DNA from: Thermoanaerobacter ethanolicus JW 200
Lineage (GTDB): Bacteria; Bacillota; Thermoanaerobacteria; Thermoanaerobacterales; Thermoanaerobacteraceae
Assembly (NCBI RefSeq): GCF_003722315.1
Contig: NZ_CP033580.1
Coordinates: forward strand, 2,136,501-2,200,500
Length of the DNA: 64,000 bases
Direction of reading: 5' to 3'
Below are positions 10,293 through 18,816 of this stretch, one piece after another. The position numbers and the translations under genes are program-made. The notes beneath the pieces were generated by a model that was not told the origin of the DNA, ran no database searches, and saw only the letters and a program-made list of their open reading frames with translations. Position 1 is the stretch's first letter. Each line of letters starts with the position of its first letter.

Positions 10293-10304
10293 TTATTATC
10301 CCCC

Positions 10305-10748
10305 CTATCTATTCAACACCCCCAATATCCTCATAAAAAAGTTACTTCTATCTTGTGATTTCTCTTCACCTTTTTTCTCTTCAGCTACTTTAGGCTTTTC
10401 TCCCACATTTATATAGACTATCTGATTTTCTTCTGGCAATTGCATTCCTAATTTTTCTTTTGCAATCTCTTCAATTCGAGCAGGATTGCTTAAAGAAGCA
10501 ATTTGGGCTTTTAATTGTTGATTTAAATTTTCTGTATATTGTACTTGTTTTTCCATTTTATCTAAAGCAATTGACCTTTGATAAATTACAGTATACCTGT
10601 AAAGTATCAAAATGCTTAGAGAACTTATAAAAACTACAAAAAGTAAATTCTTTAATTTCCTGTTTTTTTTAGTTTTTCTTATTTGCTCTTTCTTTTCTGA
10701 GGTATATGGGGGATACTCGTAATTATATTTTCTTTGTGCTACTATCAA
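10305..10748 (-). CDS. ftsL: FtsL-like septum protein
   Basis: This is a small bitopic membrane protein of 147 residues. It has a basic cytoplasmic N-terminus, one membrane segment at about residues 33-52 (LLFVVFISSLSILILYRY), and then a leucine-zipper-like coiled coil (EKQVQYTENLNQQLKAQIASL). Members of the FtsL/DivIC group connect the divisome to PBP2B-type enzymes and FtsW. Identification rests on topology and position between rsmH and the PBP gene, since the sequence itself is poorly conserved. The C-terminal tail is lysine- and glutamate-rich. Confidence 0.85.
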   Translation of the reverse strand: MIVAQRKYNYEYPPYTSEKKEQIRKTKKNRKLKNLLFVVFISSLSILILYRYTVIYQRSIALDKMEKQVQYTENLNQQLKAQIASLSNPARIEEIAKEKLGMQLPEENQIVYINVGEKPKVAEEKKGEEKSQDRSNFFMRILGVLNR

Positions 10749-10776
10749 TTTATTCTACCTCCATTTCTTTTAGAAC

Positions 10777-11703
10777 TTACAGTTTTTCTGCAACTCTAAG
10801 TTTTGCACTGCGAGACCTTGAATTTGTCTCTATTTCCTCTTTGGAAGGTAGTACCGGTTTTTTTGTGATGATTTTTATCAAAGGTTCTTTGCCACAAGTA
10901 CAAGGCATATTATGTGGACAAGTGCAGGGATTTTCTAATTTTTTAAAAGTATTCTTCACAATTCTATCTTCCAAAGAGTGAAATGTGATTATCGCAATGC
11001 GCCCTTTCCCCCGTAATACCTCTACCATATCCTCAATCGCCTTATCTAAACCTTTAAGTTCTTCATTGACTTCTATTCGTATGGCTTGAAATGTTCTTTT
11101 TGCTGGATGTGGTCCTTCTCTCCTGGCAGAGGCAGGAACAGCATTTTTTATAATCTCTACTAATTGGAAAGTAGTTTTTATTTCTCCTTTTTCTCTTTCT
11201 TTTGCAATAAATTTAGCAATACGCGATGCCCATTTCTCTTCTCCATATTCTCTTATCACTCTTTCTAATTCTTGCTGTGAATACTTGTTCACCACATCAT
11301 AGGCAGAAAAAGGTGAATTTTTGTCCATTCTCATATCCAGCGGAGCATCTTTCATATAAGAAAAACCGCGTTCAACTTCTTCTAATTGATAAGAAGATAC
11401 CCCCAAATCCAAAAGGATGCCATCAACCTTGTCAATATCCAAACTTTTAAGTATCTCTTTTATATTTTTAAAATTATCATTTATGTACTCTACATTTTTG
11501 TAATTTTTAAGCCTTTCTTTGCTAGCTTTTATCGCATCCAAATCTCTATCTATCGCAATTAACTTTCCGGTGGTAAGCCTTTTTAATATTTCTTCAGAAT
11601 GACCTCCACCACCTAAAGTACCATCTACATATATTCCCTCTGGTTTTATATTTAAATATTCAATTGTCTCCTTAAGCAAAACACTTTTATGGCTGTATTC
11701 CAT
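10777..11703 (-). CDS. rsmH: 16S rRNA (cytosine(1402)-N(4))-methyltransferase
   Basis: RsmH (MraW) methylates C1402 in the 16S rRNA decoding centre using S-adenosylmethionine. The 308-residue length is normal. The SAM site [16 protein letters not shown] is at residues 25-40, [15 protein letters not shown] near residue 95, and the C-terminus carries the family's [10 protein letters not shown] and CTCGKEP segments. It starts 12 bases after the mraZ stop, in the conserved mraZ-rsmH-ftsL-pbp order. Confidence 0.96.
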   Translation of the reverse strand: MEYSHKSVLLKETIEYLNIKPEGIYVDGTLGGGGHSEEILKRLTTGKLIAIDRDLDAIKASKERLKNYKNVEYINDNFKNIKEILKSLDIDKVDGILLDLGVSSYQLEEVERGFSYMKDAPLDMRMDKNSPFSAYDVVNKYSQQELERVIREYGEEKWASRIAKFIAKEREKGEIKTTFQLVEIIKNAVPASARREGPHPAKRTFQAIRIEVNEELKGLDKAIEDMVEVLRGKGRIAIITFHSLEDRIVKNTFKKLENPCTCPHNMPCTCGKEPLIKIITKKPVLPSKEEIETNSRSRSAKLRVAEKL

Positions 11704-11715
11704 TCTTTATCACAC

Positions 11716-12147
11716 CTATATATTTAAGTCGTCAAGATGCTCAGCAATCTCTTCAAAAGAAACATCTGTATTATTAGAATACTCTTCCCAAACCTCTTTA
11801 CTCCAAATCTCAACCCTTGTAGAAACTCCAATAAATATAACATCTTTTTCTATTTTGGCATGCTCTCTTAAATTAGCAGGTATAAGTATTCTTCCCTGTT
11901 TATCAATTTCACATTCCACAGCTCCAGCTAAGAAAAATCTCGTAAATGCTCTTGCGTCTTTTTTGGTAAGTGGCAAAGTTTTAAGTTTGGCCTCAATATT
12001 TTTCCACTCATCCAGTGAATATACGAATAAGCAATTGTCCAATCCTTTAGTCAATACAAACCTATCCCCCAGCTCTTCTCTGAATTTAGCGGGGATTATG
12101 ACTCTTCCTTTTGCATCAATTGTGTGTTCGTATTGACCCATCAACAT
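11716..12147 (-). CDS. mraZ: transcriptional regulator MraZ of the dcw cluster
   Basis: MraZ is a DNA-binding ring protein that controls the division and wall cluster it heads. Two SpoVT/AbrB-like halves are visible, one around [17 protein letters not shown] and the second around [18 protein letters not shown] start at the ATG at 12147 (MLMGQYEH); an upstream start at 12159 adds four residues that the family lacks. Direct GTGG-type repeats with ten-base spacing lie just upstream, at 12163-12200. The left Tn554-like copy ends about 130 bp ahead of the start codon. Confidence 0.94.
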   Translation of the reverse strand: MLMGQYEHTIDAKGRVIIPAKFREELGDRFVLTKGLDNCLFVYSLDEWKNIEAKLKTLPLTKKDARAFTRFFLAGAVECEIDKQGRILIPANLREHAKIEKDVIFIGVSTRVEIWSKEVWEEYSNNTDVSFEEIAEHLDDLNI

Positions 12148-12162
12148 ACAAAACACCAAACT

Positions 12163-12200
12163 TTCCCTTCACATTCTCCCACTTACCACCACATTGCACC
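12163..12200 (-). promoter_or_regulatory. probable MraZ operator (ten-base direct repeats)
   Basis: Read on the minus strand, four units follow each other with an exact ten-base period: GTGGTGCAAT, GTGGTGGTAA, GTGGGAGAAT and GTGAAGGG. MraZ is known to bind tandem TGGGA-like boxes with this spacing in the promoter of its own operon. The array lies 16 bases upstream of the chosen mraZ start. Function is inferred from spacing and place. Confidence 0.72.
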
Positions 12201-12291
12201 ACTTAATATGTTATTCTATATAAATTTAAAAAATCCTGCTAAATTTTTATAAAAAAATAAAAAAAACAGGCTATGAATTATCTGAACTCCA

Positions 12292-12328
12292 AATGAGGCA
12301 GGTCTTATAAACAAAGGCCTGCCTCATT
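12292..12328. terminator. hairpin at the tnpC end of the left Tn554-like copy
   Basis: A perfect 11-bp inverted repeat (AATGAGGCAGG and its complement) encloses a 15-base loop. It lies outside tnpC, inside the shared element end, so it probably stops tnpABC transcripts before they enter the dcw cluster. It could alternatively be part of the recombination site. Confidence 0.65.
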
Positions 12329-12400
12329 GTATATATGTAAACAATGTAAAACTAAACTGTAATAATAGATAGGGTGCATGATGCATTATACGAATGAACC

Positions 12401-12784
12401 TTAAATACCTTTATCGTAATCTTCGCCATATCTACGTGCCAAAATGCCTTTTAAGCGTTGGACTTCTTTCTCTAACTCTTTTATACGCTTGTTTTTTGCA
12501 GCGATAAGGACATCTTTGCTTGCATCCGTCATCTCCCGTTTTACTTGCTTTAGAGAAGGTAGTCCTTCTTGCTGTTTTCGGAGTGTATCAATACGGTCAT
12601 AATGGTTATCATAAAGGTATTTTTTTGAAACATTGGCTCTTTCAGCAACACTATTAAAGTTAATCTTCTCTTTTTCCTTCAAAAGTTGCTGTATGGCTTT
12701 ATCAACTCTTTCCTGACATTTTTCCGACTTCTTTTCTCTGGCTTTAGCAAGACCTTCAGTATTTCGCTTATGGTCACTTGTCAT
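12401..12784 (-). CDS. tnpC: Tn554-type transposition protein TnpC, left copy
   Basis: This is a basic protein of 127 residues. The start is the ATG at 12784, preceded by GGGGAGGAAAG; it overlaps the end of tnpB by 11 bases. Tn554 TnpC (about 125 residues) is a small accessory protein affecting transposition frequency and orientation. An N-terminal segment (KINFNSVAERANVSKKYLYDN) resembles a helix-turn-helix, and a coiled coil follows (AAKNKRIKELEKEVQRL). It is identical to the copy at 21892-22275. Confidence 0.82.
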   Translation of the reverse strand: MTSDHKRNTEGLAKAREKKSEKCQERVDKAIQQLLKEKEKINFNSVAERANVSKKYLYDNHYDRIDTLRKQQEGLPSLKQVKREMTDASKDVLIAAKNKRIKELEKEVQRLKGILARRYGEDYDKGI

Positions 12785-14732
12785 TGTTTCTTTCCTCCCC
12801 GATATACTCACGACCTTTTTTACCTGCTTTATGGTGTATCTTTCCTTCCTTTAGTACCTTTAAAATCTCTTCATAACGCTTTAAAAGGCTCATATTCTTC
12901 TCAACCCATACAGTACGTCCTTGTGCTTTACCACGTTCAATAAGGGCCTTTGTCTCCTGTATTTCAAGTTCATACTGTGGTATAAAATCTGGAGTGGTAC
13001 AAAGGTTTCTACAGGTAAGGCAAGGATTTAATTGTGTATGACATTCCTGCTTTTTAGGCTTCATGCAATACCCAAGAGGCATTCTCACAGCATCAAGATT
13101 GTGTCGGATGTACTCCCATTCAATTACATCCTCATTCTGTATGTCAGAAATATTAATTTTTTTGATTTTACCTGATTCGTCAATCTTGAATAGCCCCTGT
13201 TTTGTTGCTTCTTCCCATGATTTGCGCATGGTTGTATCAAGAATTTTAGCATAACAGAGTGTCATTTCAGGGGAAGCATGAGCCATCCACTTCTGAACAT
13301 GCAAGATGTTCATTCCGTTATTGATTAATTCAACTCCTTTGGTATGGCGAAAAGCATGGTTGCCAAAGTGAAATACATTACCTTGGTCATCAGTAATATT
13401 TTGATTTTTAGAAAGACGATTAAGTGCCTGTTGTATTAAATATCCTTGAGGGCAACGGCCTTTTCTTTTTCCATCAAACCTGACAAACAATAGATGATTG
13501 GGATTGTTGTCATCTGTACTTTTTTCTTTGACTTCATCAACTACTGCTTGTACAACTGCATAGACTTCATCGGTAATTGGTATACGATGGTTTAAAATCT
13601 GTGTTTTTAGAATATCTCCACAAAGATACCAACCTTGGGAAGTACGGTCTAAACAAGTATCATAACGCAAATTAAGAATATCCGATATTCGCCAGCCACT
13701 GGCTCTTAATAGAAAAACAATTGGGATGTATTCAGAAGGTGTTAAATGCTCCAGATTATCTTCCAACTGTTGAAGAACTCTTTCAGGAATATATTTAATA
13801 TCATTTTCGGGCTTTTGAGGTTTTCTTGGAATATCCTCTTTGAATAATAAACATACAGATGGTAATTCAGGTGCTTCTGGATACATAGCACGTTGAATAT
13901 AATCAAGGAAGATTCGTAAGGAAATTAGATATTCAATGTGCCTTTTTTTCCAACCAATTGTATATTCTCTATACCAGGATAAATAGTTCTCCATATGTTT
14001 TCGTGTCAGCATAGTTAAGTTTTTCCATGTAGGCTCTTGAGCATGAATGTATTTTGTAAATAGGCGTAGAGCCATAATGTCTGCTTCGCATTGTCCCTGT
14101 GAATTGTTGGTTGTTCTAAATTTTATAAATTTTTTAACTAATTCTCGAAATTCTACTGGTATATCTGAAAAATTGAGGTAATAATTAGATTTATTTTCTG
14201 TTATCTTTGCTCCAGGTATCTTTCGGCAATCCCAAATATCCTTTTCATATTCATCACGAGTATCATAAAGATTGGTAAAGAAAGAATATAATTGGTTAAA
14301 AACCGTCTCGTATTGCTTATTTGAAATTTCTCCGTCATCATTTATACTCATACCCTTGTCAACAAGAAAAGAACGCCATTGTAACAGAGCCTTGTCATAT
14401 GTAATATCTACAATACTGGCTATGTGAGGATAATATTCATTAAGAAATTCAGCAAAACGGTTTAATGCAATACCATATGCAACAACGGTAATGAGCCTAA
14501 TTTCCTTTTCCTGCAATCGGTAAGCATACATATACTTAACTTCATTTTTGATTGAAGAGCTAAAGGATGAAAAGTCAATAGTTTTATTGGATAAACTCCA
14601 CTTTGCAGGGCGTAAGTCATCAAAAAAGGAATCTCTAATATCCCAAACATCATTACCCCAATAACCACTCAATAACTTCCTAATTTCTTGCTTTTTTTCT
14701 ACTGTTGGTTTAACTTGATATGCAACACTCAC
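12774..14732 (-). CDS. tnpB: Tn554-type tyrosine recombinase TnpB, left copy
   Basis: This is a 652-residue integrase-type recombinase. The catalytic domain shows the first arginine in LLRASGWRISDIL, HAFRHTKG (H-x-x-R), a following histidine in WMAHASPE, and the nucleophile tyrosine in MTLCYAK. A cysteine-rich tail (CMKPKKQEC, CLTCRNLC) could bind metal. It starts with GTG at 14732, overlapping the tnpA stop by four bases. Length and tail match TnpB of Tn554. Confidence 0.9.
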   Translation of the reverse strand: MSVAYQVKPTVEKKQEIRKLLSGYWGNDVWDIRDSFFDDLRPAKWSLSNKTIDFSSFSSSIKNEVKYMYAYRLQEKEIRLITVVAYGIALNRFAEFLNEYYPHIASIVDITYDKALLQWRSFLVDKGMSINDDGEISNKQYETVFNQLYSFFTNLYDTRDEYEKDIWDCRKIPGAKITENKSNYYLNFSDIPVEFRELVKKFIKFRTTNNSQGQCEADIMALRLFTKYIHAQEPTWKNLTMLTRKHMENYLSWYREYTIGWKKRHIEYLISLRIFLDYIQRAMYPEAPELPSVCLLFKEDIPRKPQKPENDIKYIPERVLQQLEDNLEHLTPSEYIPIVFLLRASGWRISDILNLRYDTCLDRTSQGWYLCGDILKTQILNHRIPITDEVYAVVQAVVDEVKEKSTDDNNPNHLLFVRFDGKRKGRCPQGYLIQQALNRLSKNQNITDDQGNVFHFGNHAFRHTKGVELINNGMNILHVQKWMAHASPEMTLCYAKILDTTMRKSWEEATKQGLFKIDESGKIKKINISDIQNEDVIEWEYIRHNLDAVRMPLGYCMKPKKQECHTQLNPCLTCRNLCTTPDFIPQYELEIQETKALIERGKAQGRTVWVEKNMSLLKRYEEILKVLKEGKIHHKAGKKGREYIGEERNNDK

Positions 14733-15859
14733 TTTTTATCATTCTCCTTGGTTTTATTTTTTAACTTCATACGTTTTTCAGCCTGTTCCCAGTCTTTACG
14801 CATTTCTTCTTCGTCTGGATGTGAATATATCTGCATAGGTGTTTGAACATTCGACCATCCGCCACGTTGCTTAATCTTTTCAAATCCCCAACCTTGCTTC
14901 CGAAGTGTATCAAAATGACTGTGACGAAACATATGGGGAGTTACATATATGCCCGTTTTTTCACGTAACCTTTTAAATAGTGAAGCCACATCAGGATATT
15001 CCATAGGTTGATACTTGTTTTTTCCTGAAAGTTTAATAAAGACATGGTTTGTATCTACTTCATCAGTGTGATACTCTGCAACATAGTCCATATACAGGTT
15101 CATTAGGTCAGCAGATACATCTATCCTTCTTGGACTGCAAACTGTTTTAATATCAGCAAGGTTAGGCAATTCACCCCTGTCTTTAAGGTCAATCTTCCTT
15201 GCATCAATGATGAAATCCTCAAGCCATAAGGATAAACACTCACCTATACGGAATCCACTTTCCCAGAGCAGTTGTATAAGGAACTTGTCCCTCAAATTAG
15301 AACAAGCATCTATCAATATAGCGATTTTCTCTTTTGAAATGGTTTTTGGGCGTTTTTTTGGGACTTTAACCTTTAAAATTTTCGTATTGTAATCCCTGTT
15401 CTTGTTAATATGATATAAGAAATCCTTAAATTCTCTCCGAGAACCTGGTATCTGCTTTTTAAGCCTTTGAGATAATTGTATAGAATAATCATCAATCTTC
15501 ATTAGATAGTCATAAAACTCAATAACACTTGATATGTAGGCATTAACAGTATTTGCTTGTAAAACATCTTGCGAAGGCTTTATTGATGATACTTTTACAT
15601 TCCTATGTGGTGTTTGTAGCCATCTCATGAACTCTGCCATATCGTCTATGCTTATATCACGATAATCTCTGTCTTTTTGTTGAAGAAACTCAAAAAACTC
15701 CTTCAAATGATAACAGTATGCACGAAGAGTGTTCCTTGCTTTTCCAGCATTATCTTTAAATTTTAAAAACCTATACACTGACTCTACTGGCTCACCGTCA
15801 TCATCAACAAGCAAGTATCGCTTCTGTCCTCCTAGTATAACTATTTCCTCCACTCTCAA
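14729..15859 (-). CDS. tnpA: Tn554-type tyrosine recombinase TnpA, left copy
   Basis: This is a 376-residue tyrosine recombinase. An N-terminal SAM-like core-binding domain (RNTLRAYCYHLKEFFEFL) precedes the catalytic residues in LLWESGFRIGECL (arginine), HMFRHSH (H-x-x-R), GGWSNVQ and QIYSHP (tyrosine). The start is TTG at 15859 behind AGGAGGTG. TnpA, TnpB and TnpC are translationally coupled by overlaps. Target choice here seems to be terminator hairpins. Confidence 0.92.
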   Translation of the reverse strand: MRVEEIVILGGQKRYLLVDDDGEPVESVYRFLKFKDNAGKARNTLRAYCYHLKEFFEFLQQKDRDYRDISIDDMAEFMRWLQTPHRNVKVSSIKPSQDVLQANTVNAYISSVIEFYDYLMKIDDYSIQLSQRLKKQIPGSRREFKDFLYHINKNRDYNTKILKVKVPKKRPKTISKEKIAILIDACSNLRDKFLIQLLWESGFRIGECLSLWLEDFIIDARKIDLKDRGELPNLADIKTVCSPRRIDVSADLMNLYMDYVAEYHTDEVDTNHVFIKLSGKNKYQPMEYPDVASLFKRLREKTGIYVTPHMFRHSHFDTLRKQGWGFEKIKQRGGWSNVQTPMQIYSHPDEEEMRKDWEQAEKRMKLKNKTKENDKK

Positions 15860-15952
15860 GGGAACACCTCCTATGCAAAAATATTAATATACCAAGTATA
15901 CTAAATATACTACAATTATTCAATATATATTAATATTTACTTATGTATAAAA

Positions 15953-15998
15953 ATAATAGATAGAGCATACACAAAATACTGTGTAGCCTATCTATTAT
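15953..15998. repeat. terminal palindrome, tnpA end of left copy
   Basis: Inverted 11-mers ATAATAGATAG/CTATCTATTAT flank an inner pair TACACA/TGTGTA. A third copy of the 11-mer sits near the tnpC end. They are candidate binding sites for TnpA and TnpB; the same structure is at 18678-18723 in the other copy. Confidence 0.7.
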
Positions 15999-16036
15999 CA
16001 TAGTTTAGTTAAGTTTTTCCCCGGGTTTATGTATTA

Positions 16037-16065
16037 TTGACTTTGTGATACAATTATCATATAAT
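16037..16065 (+). promoter_or_regulatory. sigma-A promoter of ymfF-ymfH
   Basis: TTGACT at 16037-16042 and TATAAT at 16060-16065 are separated by 17 bases, 39 bases upstream of the ymfF start. The promoter is inside the unique segment between the inverted transposons, so it moves with its genes if that segment flips. Confidence 0.8.
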
Positions 16066-16103
16066 CAAAAAATAATTGGATTATTTTAGAAGGAGTTGAT
16101 TCC

Positions 16104-17369
16104 ATGGAATTAATTGAGAAACAATTAAACAACGGAATAAATTTGTACATAGATACTACAGACAAATTTAAAACAGTGACAATTAATCTTTATATCCACA
16201 ATCAATTAGGAAAAGAGGCTACAAAATACGCTTTGCTGCCTGCTGTTTTAAAAAGGGGTACTTCTAGTATTAAAACCTATAAAGAAATGGTGAAGTTTTT
16301 AGAAAACTTATACGGCACTACTATGGCTGTTTCTGTGTATAAAAAAGGAGAAAGGCACCTTCAACAATATAGATTGGAATTACCTCAAGAGGAGTACATA
16401 AAAGAGAATATTTTAGAAGAGGGAGTAAAATTTTTAAAAGAGTTAGTTTTCAACCCTCTTACAGAAGGAAATGCTTTTAATAAAGATTATGTACTTCAAG
16501 AAAAAGAGATTCACAAAAATTTAATAGATTCAAGAATAAATGACAAAACCAAATATGCGGTAGACCGTTGTTATGAAGAGATGTGTAAAGGGGAGCCTTT
16601 TGCTATATTCGAATTAGGCAAGAGTGAAGACTTAGAGGTTATTGATGAAAAAAATCTTTACCACTATTATCAAAATTGTATTAATACTTTGCCGATGGAT
16701 ATATATGTAGTGGGAAACGTAGACCCTAAATATGTAGAAGAGGTTTTTAGAAAATATTTTGCTTTTCAAAGAGGACAAATATTAAATATTCCTTCCCCAA
16801 ATATATATAAAGAAGTAAAGGAAGTAAAATATGTGACAGAAAATTTAGAAGTAACCCAGGGGAAGCTTACTCTTGGCTTTAGAACTAATGTGCCGGCTAA
16901 CAGTGAGGAATATTTTCCTCTTTTGGTATACAGTGGTGTATTAGGAGGAGGACCTTTTTCTAAACTTTTTATGAATGTGAGGGAAAAGGCAAGTCTTGCT
17001 TATTATGCTTATTCAAGGCTTGAGAGATTTAAAGGTTTAATGGTGGTAAGTTGCGGCATAGAGATAGAAAATTACAACAAAGCTCTTGATATAATACTTA
17101 AACAGTTAAAAGAAATTGAAGAAGGTAATATCTCAGATTATGAATTAGATTCCACAATAAAAGCCTTAAAGACCTCTTTGAATGCAATGAAAGACAATGC
17201 TACTTCTAAATCTGACTACTATTTGTCACAAAAAATTGCAGGAGCAGATTTAAATATAGAAGAATTTATTAAAAAAGTAGAAAAGGTGACAAAAGAGGAC
17301 GTAGTGGAAGTTGCTAAAAAGGTTAAATTAGATACGGTGTATTTTATGACCGGCAAAAAGGAGGAATAA
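16104..17369 (+). CDS. ymfF: M16 peptidase-like protein without zinc motif (YmfF type)
   Basis: This 421-residue protein has the two-lobe M16 (pitrilysin/MPP) fold pattern, but its N-terminal lobe lacks the HxxEH zinc-binding motif. It is thus probably the non-catalytic partner of the next gene, as in the B. subtilis YmfF/YmfH pair. The C-terminal glycine-rich segment YSGVLGGGPFSKLFMNVREKASLAYY is typical of the substrate-clamping half. The start ATG is preceded by AAGGAG. It is the only plus-strand block between minus-strand neighbours, and appears to be inverted together with ymfH. Confidence 0.88.
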   Translation: MELIEKQLNNGINLYIDTTDKFKTVTINLYIHNQLGKEATKYALLPAVLKRGTSSIKTYKEMVKFLENLYGTTMAVSVYKKGERHLQQYRLELPQEEYIKENILEEGVKFLKELVFNPLTEGNAFNKDYVLQEKEIHKNLIDSRINDKTKYAVDRCYEEMCKGEPFAIFELGKSEDLEVIDEKNLYHYYQNCINTLPMDIYVVGNVDPKYVEEVFRKYFAFQRGQILNIPSPNIYKEVKEVKYVTENLEVTQGKLTLGFRTNVPANSEEYFPLLVYSGVLGGGPFSKLFMNVREKASLAYYAYSRLERFKGLMVVSCGIEIENYNKALDIILKQLKEIEEGNISDYELDSTIKALKTSLNAMKDNATSKSDYYLSQKIAGADLNIEEFIKKVEKVTKEDVVEVAKKVKLDTVYFMTGKKEE

Positions 17370-17371
17370 TT

Positions 17372-18649
17372 ATGCAGCAGTTGTACAATGAGAGAATAGA
17401 CGAAAAAATACTTTTACAAGAATTGGATAATGGCCTGAAAGTGTATATAATGCCAAAAAGAGGTTATACAAAGCAGTTTGCAATATTTGCTACCCATTTT
17501 GGTTCTAATGACAGTAAGTTTATCGCTCCAGGGGATACTAATGTAACGGAGGTACCTGATGGGGTTGCGCATTTTTTGGAGCACAAAATGTTCGAAGAGG
17601 AAGAAGGTAGTATTTTTGAGCAGTTTTCAAAATTAGGGGCTTCAGCTAACGCTTATACAAATTTTACTACAACTGCTTATTTATTTGCGAGTACTGAAAA
17701 CTTCTATGAAAATCTAAAACTTTTAGTGAAGTTTGTACAAAATCCTTATTTTACAGATGAAAATGTGGAAAAAGAAAAGGGAATAATAGCTCAAGAAATA
17801 AGGATGTATCAAGATGACCCCAATTGGAGAGTTTATTTTAACGCATTAGAGGCTCTTTATCATGTACATCCAGTTAGAAAAGACATAGCTGGTACGATTG
17901 AATCAATTTCGCAAATAAATAAAGAAATCTTGTATAAATGTTATTACACATTTTATCATCCTGAAAATATGGTATTGTTTGCTGTAGGAGATATTGATAT
18001 AGATAAAACTCTTGACGTTATAAAAGAAAATGTGAGACAGGATAAAAAACAGGGAGAAATAGAAAGGATATATCCTAAAGAGCCTTCAAGCGTTTATAAA
18101 AAAGAAGTTGTACAAGATATGCAAGTATCCATTCCTCTTTTTAATCTAGGTTTTAAAGATACAGATGTGGGTTTTGGGGGAAAGAAATTATTAAAGAAAA
18201 ATTTAGAGATACAAATAGGTTTGGAAATGGCATTAGGCAGAAGTTCTGACTTGTATGAGAGGCTTTACAATGAAGGGCTTATTGACAGCACTTTTAGCTT
18301 TGATTACGGTGGAGAGATAGATTACGGTTATTCTATAATAGGAGGTCAATCTAAAGATCCTTTTAAAGTGAGAGATATCATTTTAAATGCAATAAATAAT
18401 CTACAATTTTTAAAGGAAGAAGATTTTGAGAGAATAAAGAAAAAATACATAGGAAAATTTTTAAGAACATTTAATTCGGTCGATAGTATAGCTTACAGTT
18501 TTATAAACTTTTATATGAAGGAAATAAATTTACTGGATTATTTAGATCTGCTTTATAGTATAAGCTTTGAAGATGTTAGAGAAAGATTTCAAAATCATCT
18601 GAGAGAAGAGAATAGTGTGCTTTCCGTTGTGAATCCTATTAAAAAATAA
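17372..18649 (+). CDS. ymfH: M16 zinc peptidase (YmfH type)
   Basis: This 425-residue pitrilysin-family protein is the catalytic partner of YmfF. The inverted zinc motif HFLEH (in VAHFLEHKMFE) is at about residues 66-70, and the distal glutamate lies in EKGIIAQEIRMYQDDP. Function in clostridia is not settled; relatives process small peptides. It starts two bases after ymfF. The stop at 18647-18649 is followed immediately by AAATCAGGCGCAAA, which looks like the left half of a terminator cut by the right Tn554-like copy. Confidence 0.9.
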   Translation: MQQLYNERIDEKILLQELDNGLKVYIMPKRGYTKQFAIFATHFGSNDSKFIAPGDTNVTEVPDGVAHFLEHKMFEEEEGSIFEQFSKLGASANAYTNFTTTAYLFASTENFYENLKLLVKFVQNPYFTDENVEKEKGIIAQEIRMYQDDPNWRVYFNALEALYHVHPVRKDIAGTIESISQINKEILYKCYYTFYHPENMVLFAVGDIDIDKTLDVIKENVRQDKKQGEIERIYPKEPSSVYKKEVVQDMQVSIPLFNLGFKDTDVGFGGKKLLKKNLEIQIGLEMALGRSSDLYERLYNEGLIDSTFSFDYGGEIDYGYSIIGGQSKDPFKVRDIILNAINNLQFLKEEDFERIKKKYIGKFLRTFNSVDSIAYSFINFYMKEINLLDYLDLLYSISFEDVRERFQNHLREENSVLSVVNPIKK

Positions 18650-18677
18650 AAATCAGGCGCAAATTAACTAAACTATG

Positions 18678-18723
18678 ATAATAGATAGGCTACACAGTAT
18701 TTTGTGTATGCTCTATCTATTAT
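18678..18723. repeat. terminal palindrome, tnpA end of right copy
   Basis: This is the same 46-bp imperfect palindrome as in the left copy: 11-bp outer arms at 18678-18688 and 18713-18723, and 6-bp inner arms. It is a probable recombinase-binding region. Confidence 0.7.
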
Positions 18724-18816
18724 TTTTATACATAAGTAAATATTAATATATATTGAATAATTGTAGTATATTTAGTATACTTGGTATATTAATATTTTTG
18801 CATAGGAGGTGTTCCC

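Larger units (their letters stand above)
12276..16012 (-). mobile_element. Tn554-like transposon, left copy
   Basis: This 3,737-bp element carries tnpA, tnpB and tnpC on the minus strand. It is repeated in opposite orientation at 18664-22400; both copies have the same length and identical protein products. Identity stops sharply at 12276 on the mraZ side and 16012 on the ymfF side. There is no passenger gene. Motif ATAATAGATAG occurs three times: at 12362-12372, and as an inverted pair at 15953-15998. Tn554 elements move by tyrosine recombinases rather than a DDE transposase. Confidence 0.9.

Noticed and set aside
12401-15859. Integrase genes as evidence of a prophage or ICE
   Set aside because: No phage or conjugation genes accompany them. 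The tnpA-tnpB-tnpC set and the exact 3,737-bp repeat fit a Tn554-type transposon.
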